This document shows, piece by piece, positions 11,395 to 22,236 of a stretch of DNA of 64,000 nucleotides. Within the stretch, counting starts at the first letter, position 1. Every line of letters starts with the position of its first letter. The notes under the pieces were generated by a model. It was not told the DNA's origin, did not search any database, and was given only the letters and a program-made list of their open reading frames with translations. Source of the stretch: Nephrocerus scutellatus (lineage: Eukaryota > Arthropoda > Insecta > Diptera > Pipunculidae); assembly GCA_947095585.1 (NCBI GenBank), contig OX352761.1, positions 112,951,890-113,015,889 of the forward strand, in the 5' to 3' direction. Position numbers and translations under genes: made by a program.

Positions 11395-12164
11395 AAAATA
11401 TTACCGCGCTCTACCCGACAGACCGTTGTGGTCCAAGGCCTAGCTTCTCGCGACCAGTTGTGTTGTGCATATATTTTTGCACACAAATGGATTCCAGACA
11501 TCCAAGTGTGGGTAGCAAGAAAACATGGAGAGGTAAACTACCACCTGACACATTTCTTGTCGGGGCATGGATGTTTTCGTGAGTATCTCTACAAATACAA
11601 GCACGCGTACGAGCCATTCTGTTTTCATGACAGGAGGCGCTTGCTGGAACAGCTACTTGGTGAGCAGCGAGTCAGTCCGGCTGGCCTCATTCAAGCCTGG
11701 GACGTGATCAACGAGGTCATAGTGTGCATGATGCCGCAACTTCGCCGAGATGAAAAGGCTGCAAGAAAGAGAGGGATTTTGTAGTCTAAGGAGGAAATAA
11801 GCCTACTCTGTGAAGGAATGCCTTAATTGGTGGTACCGCAGGGAGTAAACAGGCCAGCAGAATGGGGTTTGGTTTTAGTCAGTAAAAATCTGACAGAAGC
11901 CCATGTTAATGCTAAAGGTGCACATGGGAAGTCTTATAGAAGATTTCCAACTTACTTAAAAAAAGGAATGGACCTACATTTTAATTCCGTATCCGAACGG
12001 CGATTTGAGAAGCTTTCCGTGACAAGTTATTACTCTTAGACGTTTGTCAGTTGTCAGACATTCGCGAGAGATGAGACTGTGAAAAATAATAGTGTTACTG
12101 GAATTCAAACCTCGAATGTCCTGTTCAGAATTCCAAGCACTTATCAACTGAGACACGGCGCCCA
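11395..12164 (-). mobile_element. tRNA-derived SINE (copy split by a LINE insertion)
   Basis: Two pieces, 11395-11491 (3' end) and 11967-12164 (middle and tRNA-like head), align in order with the intact copies at 13999-14256 and 17499-17770. Shared blocks are AAGGCCTAGCTTCTCGCGACC, CCGAACGGCGATTTGAGAAGC, ATTCGCGAGAG and the head complementary to GGCGCCGTG. The B box is decayed. The 475-bp gap is filled by a LINE 3' fragment, so the SINE arrived first. Confidence 0.75.
11492..11966 (+). mobile_element. 5'-truncated LINE 3' end nested in a SINE
   Basis: Encodes the C-terminal tail of an R1/LOA-type LINE ORF2: ARKHGEVNYHLTHFLSGHG, FREYLYKYKHA, RRLLEQLLGEQ and INEVIVCMMPQLRRDEKAARKR, then a stop and a 3' UTR. 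The CxxC-type knuckle usually seen after the YxHA segment is deleted. The word AATGGA stands on both sides (11486-11491 and 11967-11972) as a likely short target duplication. The tail is an A-rich run. Confidence 0.75.
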
Positions 12165-12169
12165 CCTCT

Positions 12170-13870
12170 ACGAAATAAAGTCATTTCTAAAATAAGATCT
12201 GCAAAGTCTGCTCACTATTGTAATCAGCTAGACAACTCGGGATCGAGACAAAAACTGTGGAAACAGCTTCGCCAAATTGGTTTCGGTAAGCAAAACCCAA
12301 TAAAATCGGATAACATTGACTGCGATAAGCTAAACTCGAAATTCATAACATCTTCTAGCACTTTTTCTTTAGAAGAAAACGCCGATGATGGCCACAATGG
12401 TTCTTATCGTTTTAACAGGATATATTATGAAAATGTTATGCAAGTTCTTTAAGGTATAAACTCTTAACGCCTAGAATTAAATCTTAAGTTTGTTAAAATT
12501 TTTGCTGACCTTTATACTGACAATTATAACTTATCTCTTTAATTCGGTGCTAACGATGTCCGTATTCCCATCAGAGTGGAAAAAGCCTAAAATCATACCA
12601 ATACCAAGAAATAAAAATTCCAGCATAACGGAACATAGACCAATGTCTTTTCTTCCCTTTCTGCCAAAAGTCCTAGAGAAAATTTATCACAAACCCATAG
12701 ATACCTCTCAGAAAACCAACCAACTGCTCAAACCAGTTAGGATTTAGACCAAAGCGAAGCTGTAAACCGGGTCTTTATACATTGTTGATGAAGCGCGGAT
12801 AAAAATCACCCCACTTTTCTAATTCTTCTAGATTTTTCGAAAGCTTTAGACACTGTGAATCACTCGATTCTGTGCAATAAACTAATGCAGGATTTTAAGT
12901 TTTCATTACCATCTGCAAAACTGGTCTCCTCATACTTAGATGAAAGGCAGCAACGCGTCGTAGTTGGTAAAAAGATTTCGTGTTTTCATTAAATCCGGAA
13001 TAGTGTACCACAAGAATCAATACTTGGCCCAACAATCTCCTTGTTATATGTGAACGAACGAACCAAAAGTAATTAAGCAATGTTCAGTTCATATGTCTGC
13101 ATGATGTTCAACTTTTTCATAAGTTGTCCTATGATTGCGTTTGATGACATTATTCATCTAATAAACGAGGATTTGTCAAGCATACATGGCTGGTGTCTTA
13201 AAAATGAACTACATACGTTTAAACTCAAAAAAGTCCCAGGTGCCAGCGATACATCGTAGAGTTATTGATGTATCTGAATTTCAATCGGTAAAAATCGTAC
13301 TATCGGTACAATCTGGGCCAGTCAGCATTTTCTATCTACAAAAACCAAGTTGAGGCTGGCAAAAACTCTTCTATTACCAGTGTTACTCTATGAATGCGAA
13401 ATTTTTATGAGACCCTGTGTTTACTAAGCGACATATTGAAAACGCGTCAGTCACACCTCAGACAACCTATATCATAAGCTAGAACCTCTTCAATCTCGAA
13501 GGTCTGTCATGTTGGCTTTACCAAGGTACTCATGTCAACTGTCTGAACGTAAATTTTTTGTTCAGGCTAATCGATTGTGGAACTCTTTGCCAATAAAACT
13601 TAGAAGAGTTGGAAACACAAACAAATTTAAAACTTCCCTTCTTACACACTTGGCCACTCGAAAGAATAATACGAGTACTTACAAATATATTCTAAACGTA
13701 CATAATTTTATTTATTATTTCTCCATCATTTATCTCTATACACATTACCTTTTCTCTCTCTATTTTAAATTGCACTTAATCGGCTACTTCTTCTTAATAT
13801 TTGTTAAACCTTACAAACTTTTATAAGATTATTTATCTTCATTGTAAGCGGTGTCAACACTTTCTGTAAA
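12170..13870 (+). mobile_element. CR1/jockey-like LINE remnant (reverse transcriptase to C-terminus)
   Basis: Frames in order: SKIRSAKSAHYCNQLDNSGS with a KLWKQLRQIGFG linker, SVFPSEWKKPKIIPIPRNKNSS, EHRPMSFLPFLPKVLEKI, LDFSKAFDTVNHSIL, a VPQESILGPTISLLYVND block and GWCLKNELHLNSKKSQV. The terminal segment at 13509-13826 has NRLWNSLPIKLRR. Several frameshifts and a lost YADD box make it non-functional. It starts directly beside the SINE head at 12164. Confidence 0.8.
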
Positions 13871-13904
13871 AATCTGGAGGTAATCGGTCTCCAGGGCCTA
13901 GGTC

Positions 13905-14716
13905 CCATTTAAAGTTTTGTTTTTTTTTCGACCTTTTTAACCACCTTTCACATTACCTAGAGAGCTGAAATTTTGTGAGTGTGTCTAGGTCCCAAATAAT
14001 AATATTCGGCGCGACAGGCCATTGCTGTCCAAGGTCTAGCATCTCGCGGCAATTTGTGTTGCGCATTTATGTTTTGGACACAAATGGAAGGAATCTACAA
14101 TTTAAGGCCGGTTCGGAACGGCGAATTGAGAAACTTTCCGTGACAAGTCATTACTCTCGGAACGTTTGGCACCCATTCGCGAGAGGTGAGGCACCGTGAA
14201 AAATACTTTTGGTGTTACTGGGACTCGAACCTCCTGCTCAGTCAGCCACGCGCCACGTCCCAAATAGCATTTTTTGTATTCCGATTTTGACGCGTGTCGC
14301 ATGCGCGTGTGATGGGTTGAAAAAAATGTTTTCGTCTTCCTTGAGGTCATTTTTAACAACCTTCCACACGACCTAGAAAGTTTGTGAGTGTTTGAAGTCC
14401 AAACTAGCATTTTTATATTTCGCTTGTGACGTGTGTCGCGTTCTGCATGCGGCAAGTGTGATGGTTGAAAATGCCACTATTTTTCCGTTTTTGGAGGTCC
14501 TTTTTAATCACCTTTCGCATGACCTAGAGGACTGAAATTTTGTGAGCAGCTCAATGTCAGGGGCTAATTTTGATATCCCACGTGTGGTGCGTGTCGCGAG
14601 TTGCGTTTGTGGAAAAAAAAAGTACATTAAAATAGGTCTGTCCTCAAAAACAGATATTTTGGCGATTATTACCAAATAATAAAGGGCTGTGTGCATGTGT
14701 CGATATATCAATACCC
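13905..14716 (-). mobile_element. element S, copy 1: ~146-bp tandem units with a defined end, carrying a SINE
   Basis: Three units anchored on TTTTTAACCACCTTTC-like words at about 13936, 14350 and 14504. Removing the 268-bp SINE-plus-duplication gives spacings near 146 and 154 bp. Each unit carries a TGAAATTTTGTGAG block and a run of GTGTGMCGCGTGTCGCG-like words. The end at 14640-14716 (ATTATTTGGTAATAAT hairpin, then CCCTTTATT complement and GTCGATATAT) is the same as at 32588-32650 in opposite orientation. Non-coding. Confidence 0.75.
13999..14256 (-). mobile_element. tRNA-derived SINE, full copy with target duplication
   Basis: Flanked by the 10-bp direct repeat GTCCCAAATA at 13989-13998 and 14257-14266. 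Read on the minus strand it starts with a tRNA-like head: A-box region partly lost, B box GGTTCGAGTCCC-like at 14218-14232. It ends in an ATT-repeat tail. It sits inside element S, so it is younger than that copy. Confidence 0.88.
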
Positions 14717-16095
14717 GAAAAAAAAAGTATTTTTACATTTACTTGTTTAGGTTTTTCTTTGTCAACCAAAACCAATACGATATTGTAAGCTGAAGTTTTT
14801 CCATTGTGACTGTTACATAGCCGCTCATTCATGCATATGCACGTACATACATATAGGTGTAGACAATGTTTTATGCAATATGTCGGCAGAGACTTACTTA
14901 TGCAGTTATATGTATTGGCTGATACATTCAGAGATGACTGAGATGTTTTGGAAAATCACCACACTAACTAAACAAAAGTTGAGCGTCCGTCACCTCTCCA
15001 AAAAAGAAGTTCAGTCAGCTCGGCCCTGTAGCAGGTTCTTTTTTGCGCCTTAAGTGACGCGCACGACCAGACGGTCGCTGATCGGTCTGTGCTTCCTTTA
15101 TACAACCACGAGACATCAAAATAACCAACAATCATGATTGTGATTATTCGCGGTTACGATGGACACACCTTTAACCCAAGACTCAGCAACATTGCAACGA
15201 AAGTGAGATTCCCTATACAGAAGAAAACTGAAAACGACAGCAAAGAGCAAACAACTTACCTAAGAGTTGGATGGTGGTGAACACAAGAAATCCAATAGGT
15301 GGTGGTAGCACAATGTGCAGATGTCGGACTCGGATGAGGAGTTATTACTTTTAATAATAACTTTTATTGATGTGGCACGGAAATTGCATGGTTTATTCAT
15401 ATTATTCTTCTCCCATTTCCGAATGGATTGAAGAGCTGTCGTTAAAGTTCTCAGATTTGACAGATTTCAATTAAATGAAATTTTATTACGCTGTAATGCG
15501 TGCAACTGCAGTAAGTGCTACCATAAGGGGGCTCTTTATCCGTTCCGTGCTCTATCTATCTCATTAGCATCTTGTAAATGAACAATCGCGATTGTTTAGA
15601 TACAAATTCACTCGAGCGCTATTTTTTTTTATTACATTTTTTTATTAGGAAGTATACATAAAGTTTTTCATGCGTATTGAATTCTGACGGATTGATGAAC
15701 GTGCAACGAACACTCAGAGTGCGATTAGGAATAAATTAATTTTCAGTTCGTATGTTAAGTGGTGAGCGTGTTGCCTATGTGCGTGCACGTCAATTTGGCT
15801 GATTTGTCTGCCAGTGATTGACATTTCTCACAAAAAAAAAGATCCTTAACTTTAAACATCAAATCGAGCTTGATATGGAGTAGTTGTTGGTCTTTTATTT
15901 GATACGAGTATCTGGTATTTTCGCTGTTCTCTTAGAGGACTGATTTTTCGGACCATTTTCTTGACAAAATTTTGATTTTTTTCGGATGAGTTTTTAAGTT
16001 ATTTTTGCATCAAATTGCCGAAGGTTAAGGCAAATTTTGTAAATTTTACAGTTGATCAATTTTTAAAGGGAAGATTTAGGTATGTACAACTATTA
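14717..16095. other. no gene seen
   Basis: Low-complexity and AT-rich DNA with no recognisable coding, tRNA or repeat structure. Several TTTTTAT and polyT runs. Confidence 0.5.
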
Positions 16096-16700
16096 ATGGG
16101 TGTTTTTTGAGCCCGATAGAACTAGAAATTGTAAAATATAACACAAAGTGGCTTAATCAAATTGTTTCTTGTTTCATTCGAATGGTCAATATATGGCATT
16201 TACATTTTCAAAGGATTTCTGGCATTTAGCCACCGGCACCGTTCTGAACGAATCGTATTCTTAACGTATAATTTTGGGCCACTTTTTCAAGCACTGTTAA
16301 CCGCATGTCAAAAATAACACGAACAATTTTGTCCTCCAAGGCGTCAATTGTTTCTGATTTATCAGCATCTCGTCCGGATCAATGTCATCCATATTTAAAA
16401 AAAAAATTATTGATCATGCGGTAACGAACTCCATTGACTGTAACCCGATCTCCAGCCTCATTTTTAAAGAATGCATGCATGCATTTTTCTGGATGTAATG
16501 GAGTCTGTATAGGGTCACTTGTGGATTGGATTCACTGAATTTATAGAGTATGTGGTACGAAATCTATCCACAGTTCGACGGATGGCTTGCTTAGATGGAC
16601 GATAATGTGCACTGTGCACCATATGAGTGAGTATATTCATGATAAATTTCCAGAGTATACTGATAATAAATGTCAAGCAGAAGCGCAGTATGTCGGCTTG
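16096..16700 (-). pseudogene. decayed, internally deleted rosa-like mariner
   Basis: Minus-strand frames give an N-terminal block (RPSKQAIRRTVDRFRTTYS). They then jump to HPEKC, DRVTVNGVRYRM, a MDDIDPDEM block, QNYTLRIRFVQNGAGG and MPEIL. These match residues ~38-58, 191-195, 219-230 and 339-357 of the intact transposase at 49531-50616. The catalytic middle is deleted. The low-coordinate end has GGGTGTTTTTTGAGC, related to the rosa-type terminal repeat. Confidence 0.7.
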
Positions 16701-16784
16701 TTTTACAGTTAGCCATTTACTAATAGATTTACTAATAGCGATTTGCAGGGTAGAGTAAAAATTTCTCTCTCGTGGTTTTGGTTT

Positions 16785-16935
16785 GGCGTTCTATTTGCAA
16801 ACTGTACCCGGGGTACGGTTTGATTTTGCGTTTTATTTGCAAGGCTTAGTAGCCGACACTGTAACTATGCTACCCGTCGGCTATCGACGGGTAAGGTTTC
16901 GTTTACTCAGCAATATGGCAAAGAGAGAGAGAGAG
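16785..16935 (+). repeat. dispersed repeat Y, copy 2
   Basis: Same block order as 10035-10200 (TTGGCGTTCTATTTGCAAAC, GTACCCGGGGTACGG, GCTACCCGTCGG, CGGGTAAGGTTTCG), ending in a GAGA run. A partial third piece (TTTGGCGTTCTATTTGCAA) is at 16984-17003. Confidence 0.65.
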
Positions 16936-17498
16936 CGATCAGACTAATTTCTCAGTTTGTTGTTCTTCTCATATTTAGTTTCGGTTTGGCGTTCTATTTG
17001 CAATGCATTCACCACGAAAACCACGAAAACCTCGAAAACCCTGTCATTCTGGTAGCTAACCCATAGGTATGGTTATAGTTAATCGAAAGAGGCATAAGTT
17101 TTGTCTAAGAAAAAAAAAACACGAAGTGTATGGTTATTGACAGACTATGGAACGTGTCTGTTCGTTTTGATCGACATCACTCACCGGCTGACTGTGGGTT
17201 TGACAGTCAAAACTGAAGGCTGAAAAATTTCTTGTGGTTGACTGAAAGTCAGCGGCCATGTTTGCTTGTGATCGACAATATGAAAATGCATTTCGTCAGT
17301 CAGTTGTAAATTTGAACGCGAGGTCAGGCAAAGCGCAATGGACGCTGTTCATTTTTCCTCTTCGAAAATTAGAGCTTGACTGTTCGGTAATCCTTAATTT
17401 TATAAGGGCTGGGCAGTATGCTAGGAGGTGCTCCATTGTCTCCTGCGGAATTGCTGAATGTAATGGGTGCGGCAACTTTTAGTTTATTTTAAAAATGC

Positions 17499-17770
17499 GC
17501 CGTGGCTCAGTGGAAGTGCACATGGCTACTGAGCAGGAGGTTCAGGTTCGAATCCCAACAACACCAAAAGTATTTTTCACGGTGTCCCACCTCTCGCGAA
17601 TGGGTGACAAACTTTTCGAGAGTAATACCTTGTCACGGAAAGCTTCTCAATTCGCCGTTCGGATCCGGCCTTTAATTGTAGGTTCTTCCATTTGTGTCCA
17701 AAAATTAACATGCGCAGCACAAATGGTCGAGAGAAGTTAGGCCTTGGCGCCGAATATTATTATTATTCAG
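17499..17770 (+). mobile_element. tRNA-derived SINE, best-preserved copy
   Basis: The 9-bp direct repeat TAAAAATGC flanks it (17490-17498 and 17771-17779). The head has a Pol III A box TGGCTCAGTGG at 17503-17513 and a B box GGTTCGAATCC at 17545-17555. A unique body of ~190 bp and an ATTATTATT tail follow. Length is 272 bp. The target duplication and tail point to LINE-driven retroposition. Which tRNA founded the head is not clear from inspection. Confidence 0.92.
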
Positions 17771-17839
17771 TAAAAATGCAACAAATAAATGACTAGAACT
17801 ATATTTTCGAGAGTACACCTTTTTATTTTATACAGAAAC

Positions 17840-17886
17840 TCATTGCCAAGGGAGGACTCCCTGAATGAGTTGCGTCGCGGCAATAA
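17840..17886 (-). repeat. hairpin-bearing dispersed module, copy 2
   Basis: ATTGCCAAGGGAGGACTCCC, TGAATGAGTTGCG, then CGGCAATAA; near-identical to 7216-7275. It abuts the truncated mariner frame at 17890, as though inserted into it. Confidence 0.6.
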
Positions 17887-17889
17887 TGA

Positions 17890-18280
17890 AATATAGAGGA
17901 TGGTCAACTGACTTCAATTCTTGTACCAATTGGACTTTGTAGGTCTCCATTTCATACCGAGGTCTTTGTGTGAAACTCTTTGCAATGTCCTATCGCTTAT
18001 GTTCAATTCTTATGAACGATGGTGGATTGATGTGCTCGGATGTTGGCGCACACTTTTTACAGTTTTCATCGAACGAGCTGGACGGCGTCTATTGTAGTGT
18101 ATGGTATTGTCTATTAACATGACTGTCAATGTCGAACGAACTTTATTCACAAATTTCCTAACATTCTTTTTTTAATTGGCGCTTTATTTCTACCGAACTT
18201 TGTACGAAATTTTCAGCAAATTTCGGCAATGGACTCACTAATTTTGAAATAAGTTTTCAATATTTCCCAATGTTGATCAA
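17890..18280 (-). pseudogene. mariner-like transposase remnant (N-terminal half)
   Basis: Minus-strand frames: KISESIAEICWKFRTKFG, NKAPIKK, NKVRSTLTVM, RRPARSMKTV, then HPSTSIHHRS-x-ELNISDRTL and a SHKDLGMK block. This is the usual order of the two helix-turn-helix motifs and linker of mariner-like transposases. It breaks off at the hairpin module. Stops and frameshifts are present. Confidence 0.65.
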
Positions 18281-18993
18281 GCACCGGGTATGAGCGGTCG
18301 AATAATCGCTAGTTTAAAAACAAACCAAAAGATGCCGCACCATATAGAAAGAGTTTTCTAAATTTGGTTACAGAAGTTATTTCACTAAAAGGATGGCATA
18401 GCAAGGGGACGTCAGACTACAAAGGCATTATACTTGGTTCGGAGTAAACAGTGGAGAAGACTTCAAGCTGTGTATTATCACTAATTTTGTGTAAATATTT
18501 ATAATAAAATTAAATATTTTTTTAAAGCACGACATTATAACTTATTCTTATTTTTTTCGTGAGAATGTTACGCGTTGTTACATAAGCGAGAAATGTGCCA
18601 TTTCACTTTCGTTGGCAGTGTTTGATAAAGGCAAAGGGTAAAGCTAATAGTGATCAATTGATGAAATCGGAAGGCTGCGTTTGTTTATATAACATGACCA
18701 GTGACCAGTTTGCTCTTCGTAAAATCACTCAGTGCCCAACCACTCAACGATTTTCGCATTGAAATAAAAAACATCGAACAAACACAAAGTAGTCGTTGTC
18801 GTCGTTAAAAATAGAACGTAAAAATTTCCTCATTTCGGTTTCGGAATTCATTGAATTCATATAAAATAATCAAAAATTTTAAGTTACTAAAAATTAATTT
18901 TATTTTTTCAATTTCAAATTAACTTTTTTGAAAATTATCTTTATCAAAATTTTATCGTGAATAATTTTTCAAGAAAACAATAAAAACAGCAAA
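18281..18993. promoter_or_regulatory. upstream region of the DUF1431 gene
   Basis: Holds the probable 5' leader and promoter of the gene at 18994. A TATATAA word is at 18686-18692 and a TCAGTG initiator-like word at 18729-18734, about 43 bp apart, longer than the usual ~30, so the assignment is weak. The stretch 18840-18990 is AT-rich and non-coding. Confidence 0.3.
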
Positions 18994-19725
18994 ATGTTTC
19001 TCAGCACTTCTCTAGCTCTGAAATGCAACCGAATTTTGTTGAGCCAGGCAAACACTGCCCAATATATTATGGCGCTGCGAAACGCTTCCAAAGGTTGCAT
19101 GAAAGAGTCCGTTAAGTGTGAGAAGCAGACAATACGCAAGACTCCGTGTGTGGACAACAAACCGGAGAAATCAACAGCCAAAAAGCCAATTGAAATTCCT
19201 TTCATATCGGCATGGGGTCCATCGTGCAACAAGGCGCCGTGTCCCGATCCGATGCCGAAATTCGACGAGCTTTTCTACAAGCCGTCGGACAAGGCAGCCA
19301 GAAAATACCAGCAGACGTGGGTTGAATGCCCCAAGCAACGAATTGTGCAAAAGATCATCTGCGAATACCCCAAGGAGGCTTATCCTCCTCTGGAACGGAG
19401 GCCACGCAAAAAACCCTCGGAGCCGTCCAAGTGCGTGTCGGCCGATTCTGCCAAACTTATGGCTTGCTCCAAAGGAAAAGACAAGCAAAATAAGAATTGC
19501 CTTAAGATTACTCTACCCGGCTGTCGAAGCGTCCGAGACCCACCGAAGTGTAAAACGACGCGCGGACCATCAAACTGCAAAAAGATTAGGTGTCCCTATC
19601 CGAGCTACTCAGAATGCGCCAAACCCAAGATTAAACCACGCCGACCCGCAGAGTGCGAGTGTTTGAACCTTAGATCGATGTGTGAAGTTTGGACGGTTCT
19701 ACGAGCGAAAACTGTCGTGTCGTAG
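18994..19725 (+). CDS. DUF1431-type cysteine-rich protein, probably testis-specific
   Basis: Single-exon gene of 243 codons with a clean start (AGCAAAATG) and an AATAAA signal at 19857-19862, 132 bp after the stop. The protein is Lys/Pro/Cys-rich with the spacing I associate with the DUF1431 family of flies. It shows W-x-PSCNKAPCPDPMPKFDELFY (residues ~75-90), YKPSDKAARKYQQTWVECP (~92-109), a C-rich middle (CLKITLPGCRSVRDPPKC), CPYPSYSEC and a C-terminal CECLNLRSMCEVW. The first 37 residues hold no acidic residue and several basic ones, as in a mitochondrial presequence. Drosophila members are testis-expressed; molecular function is unknown to me. Its GC content is higher than that of its flanks, as expected for a coding gene. 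A second in-frame Met at residue 26 is a possible alternative start. Confidence 0.85.
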   Translation: MFLSTSLALKCNRILLSQANTAQYIMALRNASKGCMKESVKCEKQTIRKTPCVDNKPEKSTAKKPIEIPFISAWGPSCNKAPCPDPMPKFDELFYKPSDKAARKYQQTWVECPKQRIVQKIICEYPKEAYPPLERRPRKKPSEPSKCVSADSAKLMACSKGKDKQNKNCLKITLPGCRSVRDPPKCKTTRGPSNCKKIRCPYPSYSECAKPKIKPRRPAECECLNLRSMCEVWTVLRAKTVVS

Positions 19726-19862
19726 ACACAGTGTAATCCAAAAGTAATCTGCTGGGTTCTTACTGATTTTATTGTTTCTTAAATTTTTTGATGTTTAACA
19801 TTAAGCTTATGTTTTAGCAGTTTTTCGATATAAAATTCCAAGTTATTGAATTGAACAATAAA

Positions 19863-20424
19863 TTAATTAAAAAAACACACGTGTATTCTTAGAAAATTTT
19901 TCTCAAGATTTATTTTATAAAATATCAAATTACTTTAAAAAAAGAGGCGCAAGAAATAACTTGATATCTATTGGTTATTTTATATGTCTTACGTTAATAT
20001 TACTTGCAATGGCACGTAAATACTCCATCGGTTCCATCTCATTCACTTTCCTTACCACTTTTTCTAACCTCATCACCAAATCCATATAATATTTTTTTTG
20101 AGCAATCGCCTGCTATCGCATGCTCAAAAATGAGTTCTATTTTTGCTAGGACTTCTTTCAATTTATCAATAAAGACCCAAGGATATGGGTGAGTATTTTG
20201 AATACCATATGCAACCCTTCATTGTTGGTGGATATATCGTGGTGCTCTTCTTTGAGTATTTTAAGTGAGACATCATATATAAGTATCCTTAAAATAACCC
20301 ACTAAGTTATTCATTTCAGTTAGTAAATTGGTATTAGCAAGAGCCCTGTAGTACGAGTATTCGTCATATTCGTCAATTTTCTCGACAGGAACAAATGCCA
20401 ACGCTCCTACCATATTTACAATTA
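19863..20424. other. no gene seen
   Basis: AT-rich DNA after the DUF1431 polyadenylation signal; one short open frame (20004-20192) without recognisable features. Confidence 0.5.
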
Positions 20425-20495
20425 TTTTTTTTTATAATTTGCGTACGCGTACGTTTGTAATGCTCGGCTATATGCTTGGCTCAACGTGATCGTTA
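20425..20495 (+). repeat. dispersed repeat A, copy 2
   Basis: TTTTTTTATAATTTGCGTACGCG then TAATGCTCGGCTATATGCTTGGC, matching 1900-1985. Immediately followed by a LINE remnant. Confidence 0.55.
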
Positions 20496-20504
20496 AGTAA
20501 AAAG

Positions 20505-21560
20505 CGGAGAAAATGGGAGATGTCTATGAGCTTGTGCCTTGAATGCCTGTGGAGATCGCTGCGATGTGGGAAAAGAGATCATGGCACAGCATTCCACATA
20601 CGTGTTGTACTGTACGACTTAAGAAGGAGTCTCTAAACTTAACTGTACGTCCGAAGATGGGCTTAAGGGTATACTGATGAGAATTCGGAGCGTCAGTTGT
20701 ATTGCGGTTGAATTCAAGGAGAGGTGGCATGTAATTGGCAATTTCTCTGGAGCACGGCTGGTGAAAGAAGCAACAGTGACAAGCGGGAAACGTTCCTGCG
20801 GTGTTCAAGAAAATTTATGGACTTCGTAATGTTTACGTCACCGATTAGTTTTATCGACGGTTTTGTATTCAGCTGATGCAAGGTGGTGTTAGGTGCACCT
20901 GACGAGATGTGAGAATTTTACTCAAGTTTAGTGCAAATTAGTTCCTTATAAATAGTAGGGAGTGAAATATTTCATGCACCTAAACATTTTTGGCGACGGT
21001 AAATATTTTGTAATTCCAACGAAGCTTGTCGTTAACGCATATACCGAGAATTTGGAGTTTTTCAGTTTTCTTCGATGCAAGTGCCATTCAAAGACGACAG
21101 GAGACAGCATTGGGTTTTGGAAGCGATAAACTCTACCCTTTTATTTTCTACCAATTTTTTTATGCTGTCCAGGACAGGGGTCGAATTATGACATTACTTA
21201 ACAAGTGAATGAAATCCATACGTTAACGAGTGATCGAGTGTTTACATTGGGATGTTCACTACTCGTCACTCGTTCACGTAAGCGATCATGCCAAATCAAC
21301 ATTATTCAGTCACCTATGTGGTAATTCGAATTTAAGGTGAAGGAGAAGGACGTTTTCAAACTCATATGAGCAGCTTAGAGGGCTGTCTACTGCGAAAGAG
21401 TGAATTGGATTAGAAGTAATGGACAAGAGGTCATTAATAAAAAAAATGAGAAATAGAGTTGGACACAAAACAGAGCCCTGTAGAACGCCAGCAATAATGC
21501 GATGTAATTCAGAATTAAAACCGTCCTAGGCAACTTGTATTGTATTGTATTGAAAATAAA
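20505..21560 (-). mobile_element. CR1-like LINE remnant interrupted by a MITE
   Basis: Minus strand from ~21540: a VLQGSVLCPTLFLIF-like block, a FADDS-like block, then (after the MITE) KLQILGICVNDKLRWN, LHSLLFIRN and TPPCISQYKTVD. The C-terminal domain at 20808-20524 has FFHQPCSREIANYMPPLL, PIFGRTVKFRDSFLSRTVQ and a decayed WNALP motif. Frames are broken in several places. Confidence 0.7.
21175..21333 (-). mobile_element. short TIR element (hAT-like MITE), copy 2
   Basis: Begins CAGGGGTCGAATTATGACAT and ends ATGTGGTAATTCGAA. Between these it is the reverse complement of the element at 1241-1403, for example GTTAACGAGTGATC and CGTTCACGTAAGCG. The right end lacks the outer CCCCTG bases. It splits a LINE frame, as copy 1 does. 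Confidence 0.6.
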
Positions 21561-21626
21561 ACTTCTAATCCAATGAAGCCGTATTTGTAATGCATATTAT
21601 TGGCAGCTCGAGGATGGTTATTGTAT

Positions 21627-22236
21627 TGTTACGAAATTCAGGCTTTCGAGTTCGTAATGACTTTGCAAATAAAACAACACAAGTTTATTAATTTACAAAT
21701 AATAACTTTAATAAACAAAAATTAACTAAAGTTCACAAATTACACTGGTGATAACTTTAAATTTACACAAAACACTTATTACAACAATACTTGTACTTCA
21801 CTACTATTTCTGCAAGAGCTTTTCAACTGCACTGGTTGAATTCTAAATAAGAACTTACTTACTTCGTCCAAACAACTCTATTTATACTCAATCAAAAGCT
21901 TCGAGAAACTTCCAATAATATCGAGAAAAGACCAGAAAATGGTAGCATTATTCTTTTATTTACAACTAACGACACTTATATGTAATGAGTAATCTTCTAA
22001 AAATAATTCTTTCACAAAAACCGGGCAAACAGCACAAACCGGTTTGACTACATTTTTGATCAGTGCATAATGATCCTAACTTGCAGGCGGTTACATTTCA
22101 AATTTCAAATAATCTAATAGGTCTTACATGCTTACTTAATTCTAATTTTAGTGCTTATTTTTGGACGGGAATGTACAATGCGATTTATCTAGGATTCGAA
22201 TCGCATTATCTGCGCTACTAACTAGTTTTCGTAACA
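21627..22236 (-). mobile_element. solo LTR of a Ty3/gypsy-like retrotransposon
   Basis: 610 bp beginning TGTTACGAAA and ending TTTCGTAACA, a 10-bp perfect inverted end of TG..CA type. The 4-bp target duplication GTAT flanks it (21623-21626 and 22237-22240). On the minus strand there is a strong TATAAATAG box near 21888 and an AATAAA word near 21690. This orients the promoter-bearing part at high coordinates. No internal coding region remains, so it is a product of LTR-LTR recombination. A 4-bp duplication is typical of Ty3/gypsy; the family is not identified. Confidence 0.85.

Noticed and set aside
14102..14455. 117-codon minus-strand frame
   Set aside because: It runs across the SINE and element S repeats, so it is a shadow of repeat DNA.
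18969..19666. Long frames overlapping the DUF1431 gene in other phases
   Set aside because: Arg-rich or antisense shadows of the real coding frame.
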